A DNA stretch of 15,262 nucleotides, taken from the NCBI GenBank assembly GCA_030616195.1, contig JAUWXW010000011.1, positions 1 to 15,262 on the forward strand. The letters run 5' to 3'. The notes beneath the pieces are model-generated. The model ran no database searches. It saw only the letters and a list, made by a program, of their open reading frames with translations, and was not told the DNA's origin. Each line of letters starts with the position of its first letter. Position 1 is the first letter of the stretch. A program made the position numbers and the translations under genes. Origin of the DNA: Chloroflexota bacterium. Its GTDB lineage: Bacteria; Chloroflexota; Dehalococcoidia; RBG-13-53-26. Shown here piece after piece: positions 6,363 to 13,348 of this stretch.

Positions 6363-6497
6363 TGTTCCGAAAGGAAGAACTTTTGATGAGTCTTTTACCC
6401 CGTTCTAGTAAGGAGTGAGTTCGCCCCCACTTTAATGGGTTGAGCAACGCGGTCTTCCGCCCCACAGCTTGACAAACACACAACCCAGATGTATTAT
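6363..6497 (+). repeat. 135-bp promoter module, copy 2
   Basis: A plus-strand copy of the module at 186-320 (minus). The first 61 bases match at 52 positions without gaps, then come 44 unlike bases and CAGCTTGACA. It stands upstream of the decayed recombinase fragment, so its original downstream gene seems to have been lost or replaced. Confidence 0.7.
6469..6497 (+). promoter_or_regulatory. Strong sigma70-type promoter without an intact gene
   Basis: TTGACA (6469-6474), 17 bases, TATTAT (6492-6497). It is one of the best promoters in the window, yet it points into a pseudogene. Transcripts would run antisense into the serine recombinase unless stopped at the palindrome at 6878-6927. Confidence 0.6.
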
Positions 6498-6549
6498 CCT
6501 CGCACAAAAACCGAAGCACTTTCCTAGAATGGTTCTAACCTGGTCCTTC

Positions 6550-6905
6550 TAAATTGTTCCCTCTTTGAGGGACCTTCGTGCCGGGTCTTTGACCCGCCTC
6601 GATTGAGCACCAAAGACGTTCGCTTGCTTCAGAGCTGGAGATAGCGAAACAAGAGCTAGAGACGGCACTGCAGCTAAAAGCAATAGAACTGCCCAGTATA
6701 AAGGTCATCAGGGAGCATGTAGACGACTTACGATCACTCCTGGGCTCGGCTCCCATAGTCGAGCAGAAGGTCTTCCTGAAATCATTCATCGACGAAATAA
6801 AAATCGGCACGGATGAGGTGACTATCAATTACACCTTACCCATGCCGCCTCACAACTTACTGCATGAAACCGCAGCAGTTCTACCTTTTATACGAAATGG
6901 TGGGC
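6550..6905 (+). pseudogene. C-terminal remnant of a second serine recombinase
   Basis: From about 6602 the plus strand reads RRSLASELEIAKQELETALQ, then IREHVDDLRSLLG, IVEQKVFLKSFIDEIKIG, YTLPMPP and VLPFIRNGGPF. This parallels the end of the recombinase at 6850-8457 (YVEDLKRLLEE, IVEQKAFLKSFVQGIEV, YTIPMPP, VLPFVQNGPPF). The N-terminal catalytic, recombinase and zinc domains are absent. A frame break lies near 6600: upstream, VFDPPR in another frame seems to continue the homologous LAPRI segment. After about 6905 the frame runs into antisense of the complete recombinase. Confidence 0.75.
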
Positions 6906-8457
6906 CATTCTGTACAAAAGGTAAAACTCCAACCGTCTGCCCGGGCGAAGTATCGGGTGGCATTGGGATAGTGTATTTGACCATTATCTCGGAGTCACAC
7001 ACTTCAATCCCCTGCACGAATGACTTCAGGAAAGCCTTCTGCTCGACTATCCCTGACTCCTCAAGTAAGCGCTTCAGGTCTTCCACATAAGCCCTCACTA
7101 CGTGAGGGTCAGCAATTTCAATGGTGTGATAGCGCAGCGCGTCCTCAGCCTCAGCCTTCGCCTGCTGGAGCTCCTCCTTCTTTGCAAAGAGGGTCTTGAT
7201 TCTCGGGGCTAGCTCTCCGCCCTTGAACTGTCCAGTTTCCAGGGCATCGTAGAGCTTTCCCAGCCTGTTATCGACTTCCGCTATGTGAGCCTCAAGAAGC
7301 TCAAGCCTCTCCCGTTCATCCTGACATGTCTGGGCTAGCTCCTCATTGGTCAGCCTCACCAACTCCTCCAAGTTCTCCTCGGTCAGGATAAACTTCTTTA
7401 TCCTGTCGATAACGAACCCCTCGATCTTATCCTTGGGCAAGAGCGGTGTGCGGCAGACTTCGCTTCCTTTCCTGCGAGCGTTGCCACACATGTAGTAAAA
7501 GAACTTCCCCGACTTCACGGCGTGGCCTATCATGGCTGTGCCACACTCCTTGCAGCGGACCATACCACTGAGAATGTATTCGCTATGGACCACCCTTGGG
7601 TGAGTTACCCTGGGAGCTCGGACCGCCAGCTTCGCCTGGACCTGATCGAAGGTATCTCGGTCAACGATGGCAGGCCAGGCTTCCTCGACACGGATAGGAG
7701 GATGGCTATCGCCGGCACTACTTCGCCTTTTCTTCTGCCTATCCCACAAGAGAACTCCCGCGTAGGCCTCGTTGCGGAGAGCTTTGTGCACCGAGGTTTT
7801 ACCCCAACTCCTGCCTGTCCTGGTGGTCAGCCCGTCACGATTTAGCCCTTTGGCGATCTCTACGAGCCCCTTGCCCGATAGGCACTCTCGAAACATCCTC
7901 TCGACTACCAGCGCCGTTACCGGGTCAGGCTCAAGCTTGCTCCTCTGGATGTCTCCGTCTCGAACGCTTACCCTTCTGTAGCCGTAGGGGATGGGGCCGC
8001 CAGTATAGAAACCTCTAGAGGCGTTCTCCCGCATCCCCCTGACCACATCCTGCGACAGGTTGTCCGAGTAGAACTCGTCGATGACCTCGATAATGCCTTC
8101 AAGCAGCCTCCCCGACGGAGTATCCTCCACGGGCTCATTTATGGAGATGACCTGGATACCCTGCTTCCTGAGCAAGGACTTGTAGATGATAGAGTCCTCC
8201 CGGTTCCTGGCAAACCTGGAGAGTTTCCAGACCAGAATAGCCTCGAAGGGCGTGTTCTTTTGCCGGGAGGCGGCAATCATCTGCTTGAAGCCCGGCCTAT
8301 CGATCGAACGCCCGCTTTCCGCCTCATCAATGTACTCCTTGACAACGATGCAGCCGTTGCGCGAGGCATACTCTCTCAACGCTTTGAGCTGTGCTGAGAG
8401 GGAAAGGTCAATGTCCTGCTTTTCGGATGATACTCTGGCGTATAACGCTACCCTCAT
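6850..8457 (-). CDS. Large serine recombinase (site-specific recombinase/resolvase family)
   Basis: A 535-residue large serine recombinase. The resolvase catalytic domain spans about 1-150, with nucleophile Ser10 in YARVSSEKQ and arginines in KLSRFARNRED (78-88). A 'recombinase' DNA-binding domain (about 155-280, GGPIPYGYR, IAKGLNRDGL) follows. A zinc ribbon has C302, C305, C324 and C335, and a coiled coil spans about 365-445. Such enzymes integrate or excise phages and integrative elements. It is 21 bases after the 304-aa HTH gene, with AAGGAGG before its ATG. The last ~17 residues are encoded by antisense of the neighbouring remnant, so the native C-terminus was probably replaced. Function is probably retained because the catalytic and DNA-binding parts are intact. 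Confidence 0.93.
   Translation of the reverse strand: MRVALYARVSSEKQDIDLSLSAQLKALREYASRNGCIVVKEYIDEAESGRSIDRPGFKQMIAASRQKNTPFEAILVWKLSRFARNREDSIIYKSLLRKQGIQVISINEPVEDTPSGRLLEGIIEVIDEFYSDNLSQDVVRGMRENASRGFYTGGPIPYGYRRVSVRDGDIQRSKLEPDPVTALVVERMFRECLSGKGLVEIAKGLNRDGLTTRTGRSWGKTSVHKALRNEAYAGVLLWDRQKKRRSSAGDSHPPIRVEEAWPAIVDRDTFDQVQAKLAVRAPRVTHPRVVHSEYILSGMVRCKECGTAMIGHAVKSGKFFYYMCGNARRKGSEVCRTPLLPKDKIEGFVIDRIKKFILTEENLEELVRLTNEELAQTCQDERERLELLEAHIAEVDNRLGKLYDALETGQFKGGELAPRIKTLFAKKEELQQAKAEAEDALRYHTIEIADPHVVRAYVEDLKRLLEESGIVEQKAFLKSFVQGIEVCDSEIMVKYTIPMPPDTSPGQTVGVLPFVQNGPPFRIKGRTAAVSCSKL
6878..6927. repeat. ~50-bp imperfect palindrome at the tail-to-tail recombinase fusion
   Basis: Positions symmetric about 6902.5 pair at 20 of 25 sites, plus two G-T pairs, including TACCTTTT against AAAAGGTA. 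The centre lies where the plus-strand remnant and the minus-strand recombinase meet. It would form a strong hairpin on both strands and may end transcription in both directions. Confidence 0.7.
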
Positions 8458-8478
8458 TGTTTTCCTCCTTCTCGCGTT

Positions 8479-9393
8479 TTATATACCCAAACGGCGGCAG
8501 ATTCTGCATTGACCGGTAACTAGTCCCAGCAAGAGTATTTCCTCCACTGCTTTCCTTGCCTTGGCAGTAGATTCCTCGAGTACTTTGTATGTATTTGCGA
8601 CTCGGACAGCTTCAGCAGATTGCTGCAGTTCCTTCAAGGCGGCCAACAAGTTTCTCTTGCACTCTTCTTCCTTGCCAGGGGCTTTCGCCAATATCGTACC
8701 TATGCCATGTTTGACCTCGCCTGTGGTAGTATCTGTGACAATGTTCTCTTCAGGATTTGTCCTGTCGGGGATTCCGAGGACTCGGCGAATAGCTACTTCG
8801 AAAAATAGACGACCAGTAGTATAGATATAGACAAACGGAGGGGTAACAGCACCACTGTCGTCAACTACCTTGTAGCCAGTTTTTTCTCCCAGGAGAGACA
8901 CTGTCTTGCGCTGGAATGCTATCTTCGCATTCAAGTGGGCTGCCAGCGCTTTTTGCAGGTCCGCAAGCACTCTCCATAATGGGTCACGCTTCAAGTGCTC
9001 TTGTAACAGAACCCACTCGGCCCTACGCTCGGCACCCAGTGCTACGTCATCCGAAACAACTTCAGCTCCCCCAACCTCTGCCTTCGCAGCCTCGATTGTT
9101 GTGAAACTAGATGTCTCCCAGGCCAGTACTGCTGAATCCACGGGAGGAACGCTAAGGTTGGAGAGGATTTCCTCAAGTGTTTCGAGAAGGCCATCCTGGT
9201 GCTTGCGCAGAGCTTCTTTCAATAACTCTGTCCTGGCGATCACAGCCTCTCGCTCTCGACGAGCGTGCTCAATGCCTTTCTTCACGGTTCTGACATCACA
9301 GTGCGCCTGTTTAGCTATGGAGACTTCAGACTTGCCTTTCTCGTAAAGGTCCAGCCACTTCCTTGTTTCAGCCAAGGGAAACTTCTTAGGCAT
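8479..9393 (-). CDS. HTH protein partnered with the serine recombinase
   Basis: A 304-residue protein I cannot assign to a named family. Residues 8-45 (WLDLYEKGKSEVSIAKQAHC, DVRTVKKGIEHARRERE) form a helix-turn-helix like those of transposase or sigma-type DNA-binding domains. The middle is charged and helical (45-160), and the C-terminus has helices with CRICRR at the end. It precedes the recombinase in one operon with a 21-base gap. Inference: a DNA-binding accessory or directionality factor, or the operon's repressor. AGGAGG stands eight bases before the ATG at 9393. The promoter is at 9446-9474. Confidence 0.7.
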   Translation of the reverse strand: MPKKFPLAETRKWLDLYEKGKSEVSIAKQAHCDVRTVKKGIEHARREREAVIARTELLKEALRKHQDGLLETLEEILSNLSVPPVDSAVLAWETSSFTTIEAAKAEVGGAEVVSDDVALGAERRAEWVLLQEHLKRDPLWRVLADLQKALAAHLNAKIAFQRKTVSLLGEKTGYKVVDDSGAVTPPFVYIYTTGRLFFEVAIRRVLGIPDRTNPEENIVTDTTTGEVKHGIGTILAKAPGKEEECKRNLLAALKELQQSAEAVRVANTYKVLEESTAKARKAVEEILLLGLVTGQCRICRRLGI

Positions 9394-9429
9394 CTACTAA
9401 ACCTCCTGTTGTTGGTTTGGTGCATAAGT

Positions 9430-9474
9430 TACTGCGCATTTTCCCATTATAAAGCAGTATTGCGCAAAAGTCAA
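9430..9474 (-). promoter_or_regulatory. Promoter and candidate double operator of the recombinase operon
   Basis: Minus strand: TTGACT (9474-9469), 17 bases, perfect TATAAT (9451-9446). On the plus strand TACTGCGCA (9430-9438) and TATTGCGCA (9458-9466) are direct repeats 28 bases apart. One lies in the -35/-10 spacer and one just downstream of the -10. This arrangement would let a bound protein block RNA polymerase; the HTH protein encoded just downstream is the natural candidate. Confidence 0.65.
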
Positions 9475-9525
9475 GGTTATATTCCTTAGTATGTTGCTTT
9501 GCCAAATCCTGAGGGAAGTGATAAT

Positions 9526-9771
9526 GTGGAAAAACACAGGGCATATTTGGTGACAAGCTCATCGGGAACCCGGCGAAGAGGCAAAGGGGAATTGCACGAA
9601 CCAGAACGCTGTAAGCCAGCATCGACCACCGCAGACCTGCACGAGCAGGGCCTGCGGGTGCTGGCACGCATCATCGCCCGCAGATATATCCGTGATATTG
9701 AACCCAAAGGCAAAGTTGTGCGAGAGCCCAAAGGAGAAATGCCACTGAGTGAGCAGGGTGGGGAAAGGTGA
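9526..9771 (+). CDS. Small basic protein of unknown function (81 aa)
   Basis: Divergent from the recombinase operon. I prefer the GTG at 9526 (GAGGGAAG nine bases upstream) over a TTG at 9499. The protein has a basic N-terminal half (SSGTRRRGKG), then HEQGLRVLARIIARRYIRDI, a likely amphipathic helix, and a tail EPKGEMPLSEQGGER. It is not recognised. The helix and basic character could suit DNA or protein binding. Its place at the head of a recombinase island suggests an element-borne accessory gene. Confidence 0.45.
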   Translation: MEKHRAYLVTSSSGTRRRGKGELHEPERCKPASTTADLHEQGLRVLARIIARRYIRDIEPKGKVVREPKGEMPLSEQGGER

Positions 9772-9808
9772 GTCTAAACCAACCACAGACTACTCCGAAA
9801 AAGAGCCC

Positions 9809-9825
9809 TGGCCATCAGCCAGGCG
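9809..9825. other. Small perfect hairpin
   Basis: CCTGGC-CATCA-GCCAGG forms a 6-bp stem with a 5-base loop 38 bases after the 81-aa gene. No T-run follows on either strand, so terminator function is uncertain. Confidence 0.3.
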
Positions 9826-9880
9826 ATCCGTAGCGATAAATCCAATTTGATAATGTTCATGACGCTAGAGAGGCCAAAAT

Positions 9881-9959
9881 CGTTCATTCCTTGTTCAAAT
9901 TGTCGTTCAGTGCTTGTTCAAATGTTCGTCCAAATCGCTGTTCAGCGTGTTCAAAAGGA
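9881..9959 (+). repeat. GTTCA direct-repeat array upstream of the tyrosine recombinase operon
   Basis: Two adjacent 23-base units, starting at 9881 and 9904, share CGTTCA(TT/GT)(C/G)CTTGTTCAAAT. They are followed by a degenerate third unit (CGTCCAAATCG, then CTGTTCAGCGTGTTCAAA). The motif GTTCA occurs six times in about 75 bases. Such arrays usually bind a protein: recombinase arm sites, replication iterons or operators. It ends about 40 bases before the HTH/coiled-coil gene. Confidence 0.65.
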
Positions 9960-9997
9960 CAGTGGTGTGAAGCGCAATATCCCGTACAAGGAGGGTA

Positions 9998-11371
9998 ATG
10001 ATGCAGAGATTATCCCCAAAGAAACAATTGGCTATCGTCCAACTATACCTGGGTGGTTTCTCATACGGTGAGATCGCCACCCGGTCCGGAGTTAGCAAGG
10101 GCACAGTCGCCAATGTCGTTGGTGACCTGAAAGCTGGCCAGATCCTCAAGGCCCAAGGGCCGGTGGAGCAGCTGGAGCTCCTGCGAGAGGTATCTATCGA
10201 CCTCCGCAGGTGTCAGCTAACCCCGGGACAGGCAGTGGTAGGGCTTACTGCCTTCTCACGCCTCCAGGCCCTGGGAGTAGAGCCTGCCGACATCGAGCCC
10301 TGGGCAGCGATGTGCCGGGAGTTGGCTGCAGAGGAGACCGAGGCACAGGGTCTGGTGCGAGCAGCCCTGGCTCTGCAAGAAGTCCGGGAACGCACCGGCC
10401 TCACCGCCGAAGCCCTGGAGCAGGAAGTGCGCAGGCTGGAGGAAGAGGCGGCTCGCTTGGAACCCCTCGCCCGGGAGTTCAAGGGATGCGAGCAGGAGCT
10501 TAAGAAGCTGGAAAAACGGCGGCAGAGCCTCGCCGACGAGGTAGACCAGCTTGAGAAGCGCCACGAGATCCTGAGCCAGAGCGTTACCCACAAGGAAGGG
10601 AGGGAATCTGAGCTGTCCCGCCGGGTACACGAACTGGAGAAGAGGGCCCAAACCGCAGATGAACGACTGGCTGCGGCACGCAGGGAACTGGAGGCACTGG
10701 CAGGGCTGGGGCTGTCTCTCGATGATCTTCCCGGCTTCGTGGAAAGGCTGAGCGGCGTGGCCCAACGGCACGCGATTGAACCCCGGGACCTGTTGCAGCG
10801 GCTTCTACACGATCTAGAGGAGCTAGAGACGGGCCTGGGGTTGGAGTCAAACTTGGAGATAAAGCGACACGAACTGGACAGGGTTGAGCGGGCCATTCCA
10901 AAGGCTCAACGGGAGCGCGAGGCGCTCGACTACGCGCTGGAGGAGCTTCGGCAGCAACAGGCAGCGCTGCGCAAGAGTATCGCTGAGGAAGCGTCCCAGG
11001 TACGCAAGGAGATGCGGGCCATTGCCAACATTGCCAGAGAAGCTGCCGCTGGGGTAAGGCAGGACTTGCAAAATGGCATCGTAGATTCCCTGCTCGAAGT
11101 CCAGAAGCTCAGGAATCAGGCGCTTGAGCTTGGACAGGAGTTGGGTCACTTTGAGGCCGCCATCGAAGCCAATGAGTGGCTCCGGAGCCTGCTGAGCCTG
11201 GTCAAAGGCGATGGTGACATTGGTGCCAGCCAGGTCAGGGCTATCGGGCTCTCGGTGCTACGCGGGGTGCAGGGCTGGCTTGAACGGAATGAGAGTGACG
11301 TACAACTATCGTATCTTCTCAAAACGCGGCTGGGTGCAGCTATTGAGGGGATGGTGCAGTGGAAAGCATGA
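9998..11371 (+). CDS. HTH / long coiled-coil protein, first gene of recombinase operon
   Basis: A 457-residue protein. Residues 5-50 are a helix-turn-helix domain (QLYLGGFSYGEIATRSGVSK then GTVANVVGDLK). A small helical domain (about 75-115, LTPGQAVVGLTAFSRLQALG) follows. A very long, highly charged coiled coil runs from about 140 to 360 (EQEVRRLEEEAARLE, KKLEKRRQSLADEVDQLEKR). The C-terminus (about 400-457) is globular. AAGGAGGG precedes two consecutive ATGs at 9998 and 10001; either may be used. It resembles SMC-like or accessory architectural DNA-binding proteins in design only. Inference: it could bind the repeat array just upstream and bring recombination sites together, or regulate the operon. 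Confidence 0.75.
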   Translation: MMQRLSPKKQLAIVQLYLGGFSYGEIATRSGVSKGTVANVVGDLKAGQILKAQGPVEQLELLREVSIDLRRCQLTPGQAVVGLTAFSRLQALGVEPADIEPWAAMCRELAAEETEAQGLVRAALALQEVRERTGLTAEALEQEVRRLEEEAARLEPLAREFKGCEQELKKLEKRRQSLADEVDQLEKRHEILSQSVTHKEGRESELSRRVHELEKRAQTADERLAAARRELEALAGLGLSLDDLPGFVERLSGVAQRHAIEPRDLLQRLLHDLEELETGLGLESNLEIKRHELDRVERAIPKAQREREALDYALEELRQQQAALRKSIAEEASQVRKEMRAIANIAREAAAGVRQDLQNGIVDSLLEVQKLRNQALELGQELGHFEAAIEANEWLRSLLSLVKGDGDIGASQVRAIGLSVLRGVQGWLERNESDVQLSYLLKTRLGAAIEGMVQWKA

Positions 11372-11982
11372 CTGGGTGTCGCTTCCGTGTGGAGACACTA
11401 TGCCGCCAAGCCAGAGCGCAAGTAGATGTCCTGCTACCCCTTAACGAGTTCTTTGCCCAAGAGGCTGAGCATCTGCGTCGACATGACCAGGCCCGAAGTC
11501 TCGATGCTCTTGGGCGAAAGATAGCGCAGGAGGTGAGCGACATCCAGAGGACGGAGACAGCCGCATCTTACGGGTTCAACCAGGCAGCGCTCATCACCGG
11601 GCTGGTGAAGTTTACCCTTGGCAGTCTGGCAGCGGCTGCGGCCAACACCCCCGAGCGCCCACTTTCTGTAGGGATGCGACTGGCCGGGGGTGATTTCGCC
11701 AGGACCGCTCCCTTCGGTGAAGTGCGAGTGGCAGTGGGTGCCCGGGGCATTCCCGACGACGTGGAAGTCGCCCCCCTGTCGCGATGGGCCCGGGAGCAAG
11801 GCAGGCGCGAATCTGAGGTTGTGGCCCTACTCAAGGCCCGCGGCTATCGCGTGATGAAACCTGAGAGGTTCTTTATTACCCTGAACGAGTTGAAGGGGAA
11901 AGTGCTCAAGGGAACCTTGGCCCTGCCCGTGACCTCTTCCAGCCTGGGGAGGCATCGTGAAGGTGTATCTCGAACGCCATGA
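11359..11982 (+). CDS. Unknown protein (207 aa), second gene of recombinase operon
   Basis: Not recognised. The start may be the GTG at 11359 (GAGGGG eight bases upstream) or the ATG at 11368, which overlaps the previous stop as ATGA; both imply translational coupling. The N-terminal half is helical (QVDVLLPLNEFFAQEAEHLR), with an alanine/glycine-rich stretch LGSLAAAAAN. The C-terminal part (about 140-195, PLSRWAREQGRRESEVVALL and KARGYRVM) could be a small DNA-binding fold. Its 3' end overlaps the recombinase start by 26 bases, so all products are made together and may form one complex. Confidence 0.65.
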   Translation: MESMTGCRFRVETLCRQARAQVDVLLPLNEFFAQEAEHLRRHDQARSLDALGRKIAQEVSDIQRTETAASYGFNQAALITGLVKFTLGSLAAAAANTPERPLSVGMRLAGGDFARTAPFGEVRVAVGARGIPDDVEVAPLSRWAREQGRRESEVVALLKARGYRVMKPERFFITLNELKGKVLKGTLALPVTSSSLGRHREGVSRTP

Positions 11983-12652
11983 GGTGAAGCAAATAGAAGA
12001 ACAGGCCACTTGCCTCCGGGACAGGCTGCTGATCCGCCTCCTTTTCCGCCTGGGCTGCCGGATTAGCGAGGCCATGGCCCTGAGGGTCGAGGACATAGAC
12101 TTCGAGCGTGGGATGGTGACCATCGAGCACCTGAAAGCGCGAACAAGGTTCTCCTGCTCTCAATGTGGTGGCCGATTGGGCAGAACACATGCCTTCTGCC
12201 CAAAGTGTGGCGCAAGGGTGGAGAAGGCACTAACACAAGAGCAGGAGCGCCGCCGAATGAGAACTCTGCCTATTGATGGCGACACCCTGGAGATGCTGAG
12301 GGATTACATCCGTCGCGGCGGGCCGGTCACCCGAGGTGGCAAACGCCTCATCTTCGGCGTCAACAGACACCGAGCCTGGCAGGTAGTGAGGGACTGCGCT
12401 GAGAGGGCTGGCCTCCCCGATTTGATTAATCCGGAGACTGGCAAGGTGCACGGGGTAAGCCCTCATAGACTGAGGGACGCCTTTGCCGTCCATGCAGTGA
12501 AGCTCGACGACTCCGGCGATGGGCTCAGGCTCCTTCAAGAGCACCTGGGCCACGCCAGCTTCAATACCACGGCGAAGTACCGAAAGGTTGCCGGGGAAGA
12601 GCATCGGGAGTGGTACGAGAGGCTTTGGGAAAAAGGAGAGGCCAGTGGTTGA
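11957..12652 (+). CDS. Minimal tyrosine recombinase with inserted zinc ribbon
   Basis: A 231-residue integrase-type tyrosine recombinase. Catalytic residues visible: R35 in GCRISEAMALR, H170-R173 in SPHRLRDAFA, H199 in LGHASF, and nucleophile Y208 in TTAKY. A four-cysteine zinc ribbon (C67, C70, C81, C84) is inserted between R35 and the helix starting near residue 104, in the beta-hairpin that normally bears the catalytic lysine. There is no N-terminal SAM-like/core-binding domain, so DNA clamping may depend on a partner protein. The GTG start has GGGAGG six bases upstream and lies inside the preceding gene. The enzyme should cut and rejoin DNA by a 3'-phosphotyrosine; its sites may be the repeats at 9881-9959 and near 13250-13310. 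Confidence 0.88.
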   Translation: MKVYLERHEVKQIEEQATCLRDRLLIRLLFRLGCRISEAMALRVEDIDFERGMVTIEHLKARTRFSCSQCGGRLGRTHAFCPKCGARVEKALTQEQERRRMRTLPIDGDTLEMLRDYIRRGGPVTRGGKRLIFGVNRHRAWQVVRDCAERAGLPDLINPETGKVHGVSPHRLRDAFAVHAVKLDDSGDGLRLLQEHLGHASFNTTAKYRKVAGEEHREWYERLWEKGEASG

Positions 12653-13157
12653 ACCCTTGAGGCCAACGAGGGGCGGCTTCCTTCGCCCCTTCGGCTGCGG
12701 TTGGTTCATCAAGGAGTTCCTGTTGGGGCGCGGCCCTAATAGCTCGCCCAGAATAGACCCGGATGCTGGAGCTCCCCAAGCGGATATCTTATACCACTAC
12801 AAGACGGCTCTCCTCAAGGCCATTGCTCTGGACAGGGCTACAAGGGAGGAAGAGCGGCAAGCCCGACGTGAGAGGCGTCCCATTCGCCCCGAGGAGATCG
12901 AGAGGCTGATTGCAAAACACCTGGCTCGCACCCCCTACAAGACCAGCAGCTGCACCTACCACTCTTTTGTCGTCTACTTTTCCAACCTTCAGAGATTGGG
13001 CTGGGTGGAATTTACAGGCAAGGAAGAGCCCTCAGCCTTTCAGGATCATCACCCGCCAGGGCCACCCCGAAGGTATTTCCGCCTCACCGACGCTGGGAGA
13101 GCTGCACCTGATGCTGCCTGGGCAAATCCCCTCTTTGCCCTCTACGGTGAGAGTTAA
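12645..13157 (+). CDS. Winged-helix-like protein, fourth gene of recombinase operon
   Basis: A 170-residue protein from a GTG at 12645 (AAGGAGAG just upstream), overlapping the recombinase stop by eight bases. An earlier in-frame start at 12519 would read antisense-like sequence inside the recombinase and is less likely. The N-terminus is glycine/proline rich (RPTRGGFLRPFGCG). A charged helix follows (TREEERQARRERRPIRPEEI). The C-terminal 70 residues look like a winged helix: SSCTYHSFVVYFSNLQRLGW, VEFTG and the wing strand RRYFRLTDAGRA. Inference: a DNA-binding regulator or directionality factor of the recombinase. It ends the operon. Confidence 0.65.
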   Translation: MVEPLRPTRGGFLRPFGCGWFIKEFLLGRGPNSSPRIDPDAGAPQADILYHYKTALLKAIALDRATREEERQARRERRPIRPEEIERLIAKHLARTPYKTSSCTYHSFVVYFSNLQRLGWVEFTGKEEPSAFQDHHPPGPPRRYFRLTDAGRAAPDAAWANPLFALYGES

Positions 13158-13342
13158 GGGCAGAGGCTACAAGCCTCCCCTGAGGCAAACCCCAGGTTCG
13201 ATATTTGTTGAAATTCCCCTCTTTTGCTTTTCCATCGGCAAATAACGCTGTCCAAATCGTTAATGAAAATATAGGTTCATTCTTTTAATGAACGAAAGCA
13301 CATTTTGTGCAATCCTGAAGCTGTCAAATTCAAGCCAAAGGA
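13158..13342. other. Hairpin-rich intergenic region after the recombinase operon
   Basis: A perfect 7-bp stem GTTCATT-CTTTT-AATGAAC (13275-13293) and GCACA-TTT-TGTGC (13298-13310) lie close together. GTCCAAATCG at 13250-13259 repeats 9928-9937 in the same orientation. GTTCATT also matches the first unit of the upstream array. This region may hold the far recombination site or end of the element, or serve as terminator/operator for the next gene. Confidence 0.45.
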
Positions 13343-13348
13343 TTGCCG

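Noticed and set aside
6217..6408. Open frame ending KGRTFDESFTPF, similar in its last ~13 codons to the minus strand near 281-320
   Set aside because: At the other copy the frame is closed by a stop four codons upstream, so the similarity is DNA-level conservation of the promoter module rather than a protein.
6818..7090. Plus-strand 90-codon frame starting MTINYTLPMPP
   Set aside because: Only its first part is a recombinase remnant; after about 6905 it is antisense of the complete recombinase. Annotated as a pseudogene instead.
9881..9959. CRISPR array
   Set aside because: Units are contiguous without unique spacers and no cas genes are present.
10213..10896. Long minus-strand frames opposite the coiled-coil gene
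   Set aside because: Ser/Arg-rich mirror of a Glu/Leu/Arg-rich coiled coil in GC-rich DNA; no ribosome site or motif.
12519..12644. Upstream extension of the fourth operon gene to 12519
   Set aside because: These codons read the recombinase gene in another frame with unstructured composition, and a well-placed AAGGAGAG supports the GTG at 12645.
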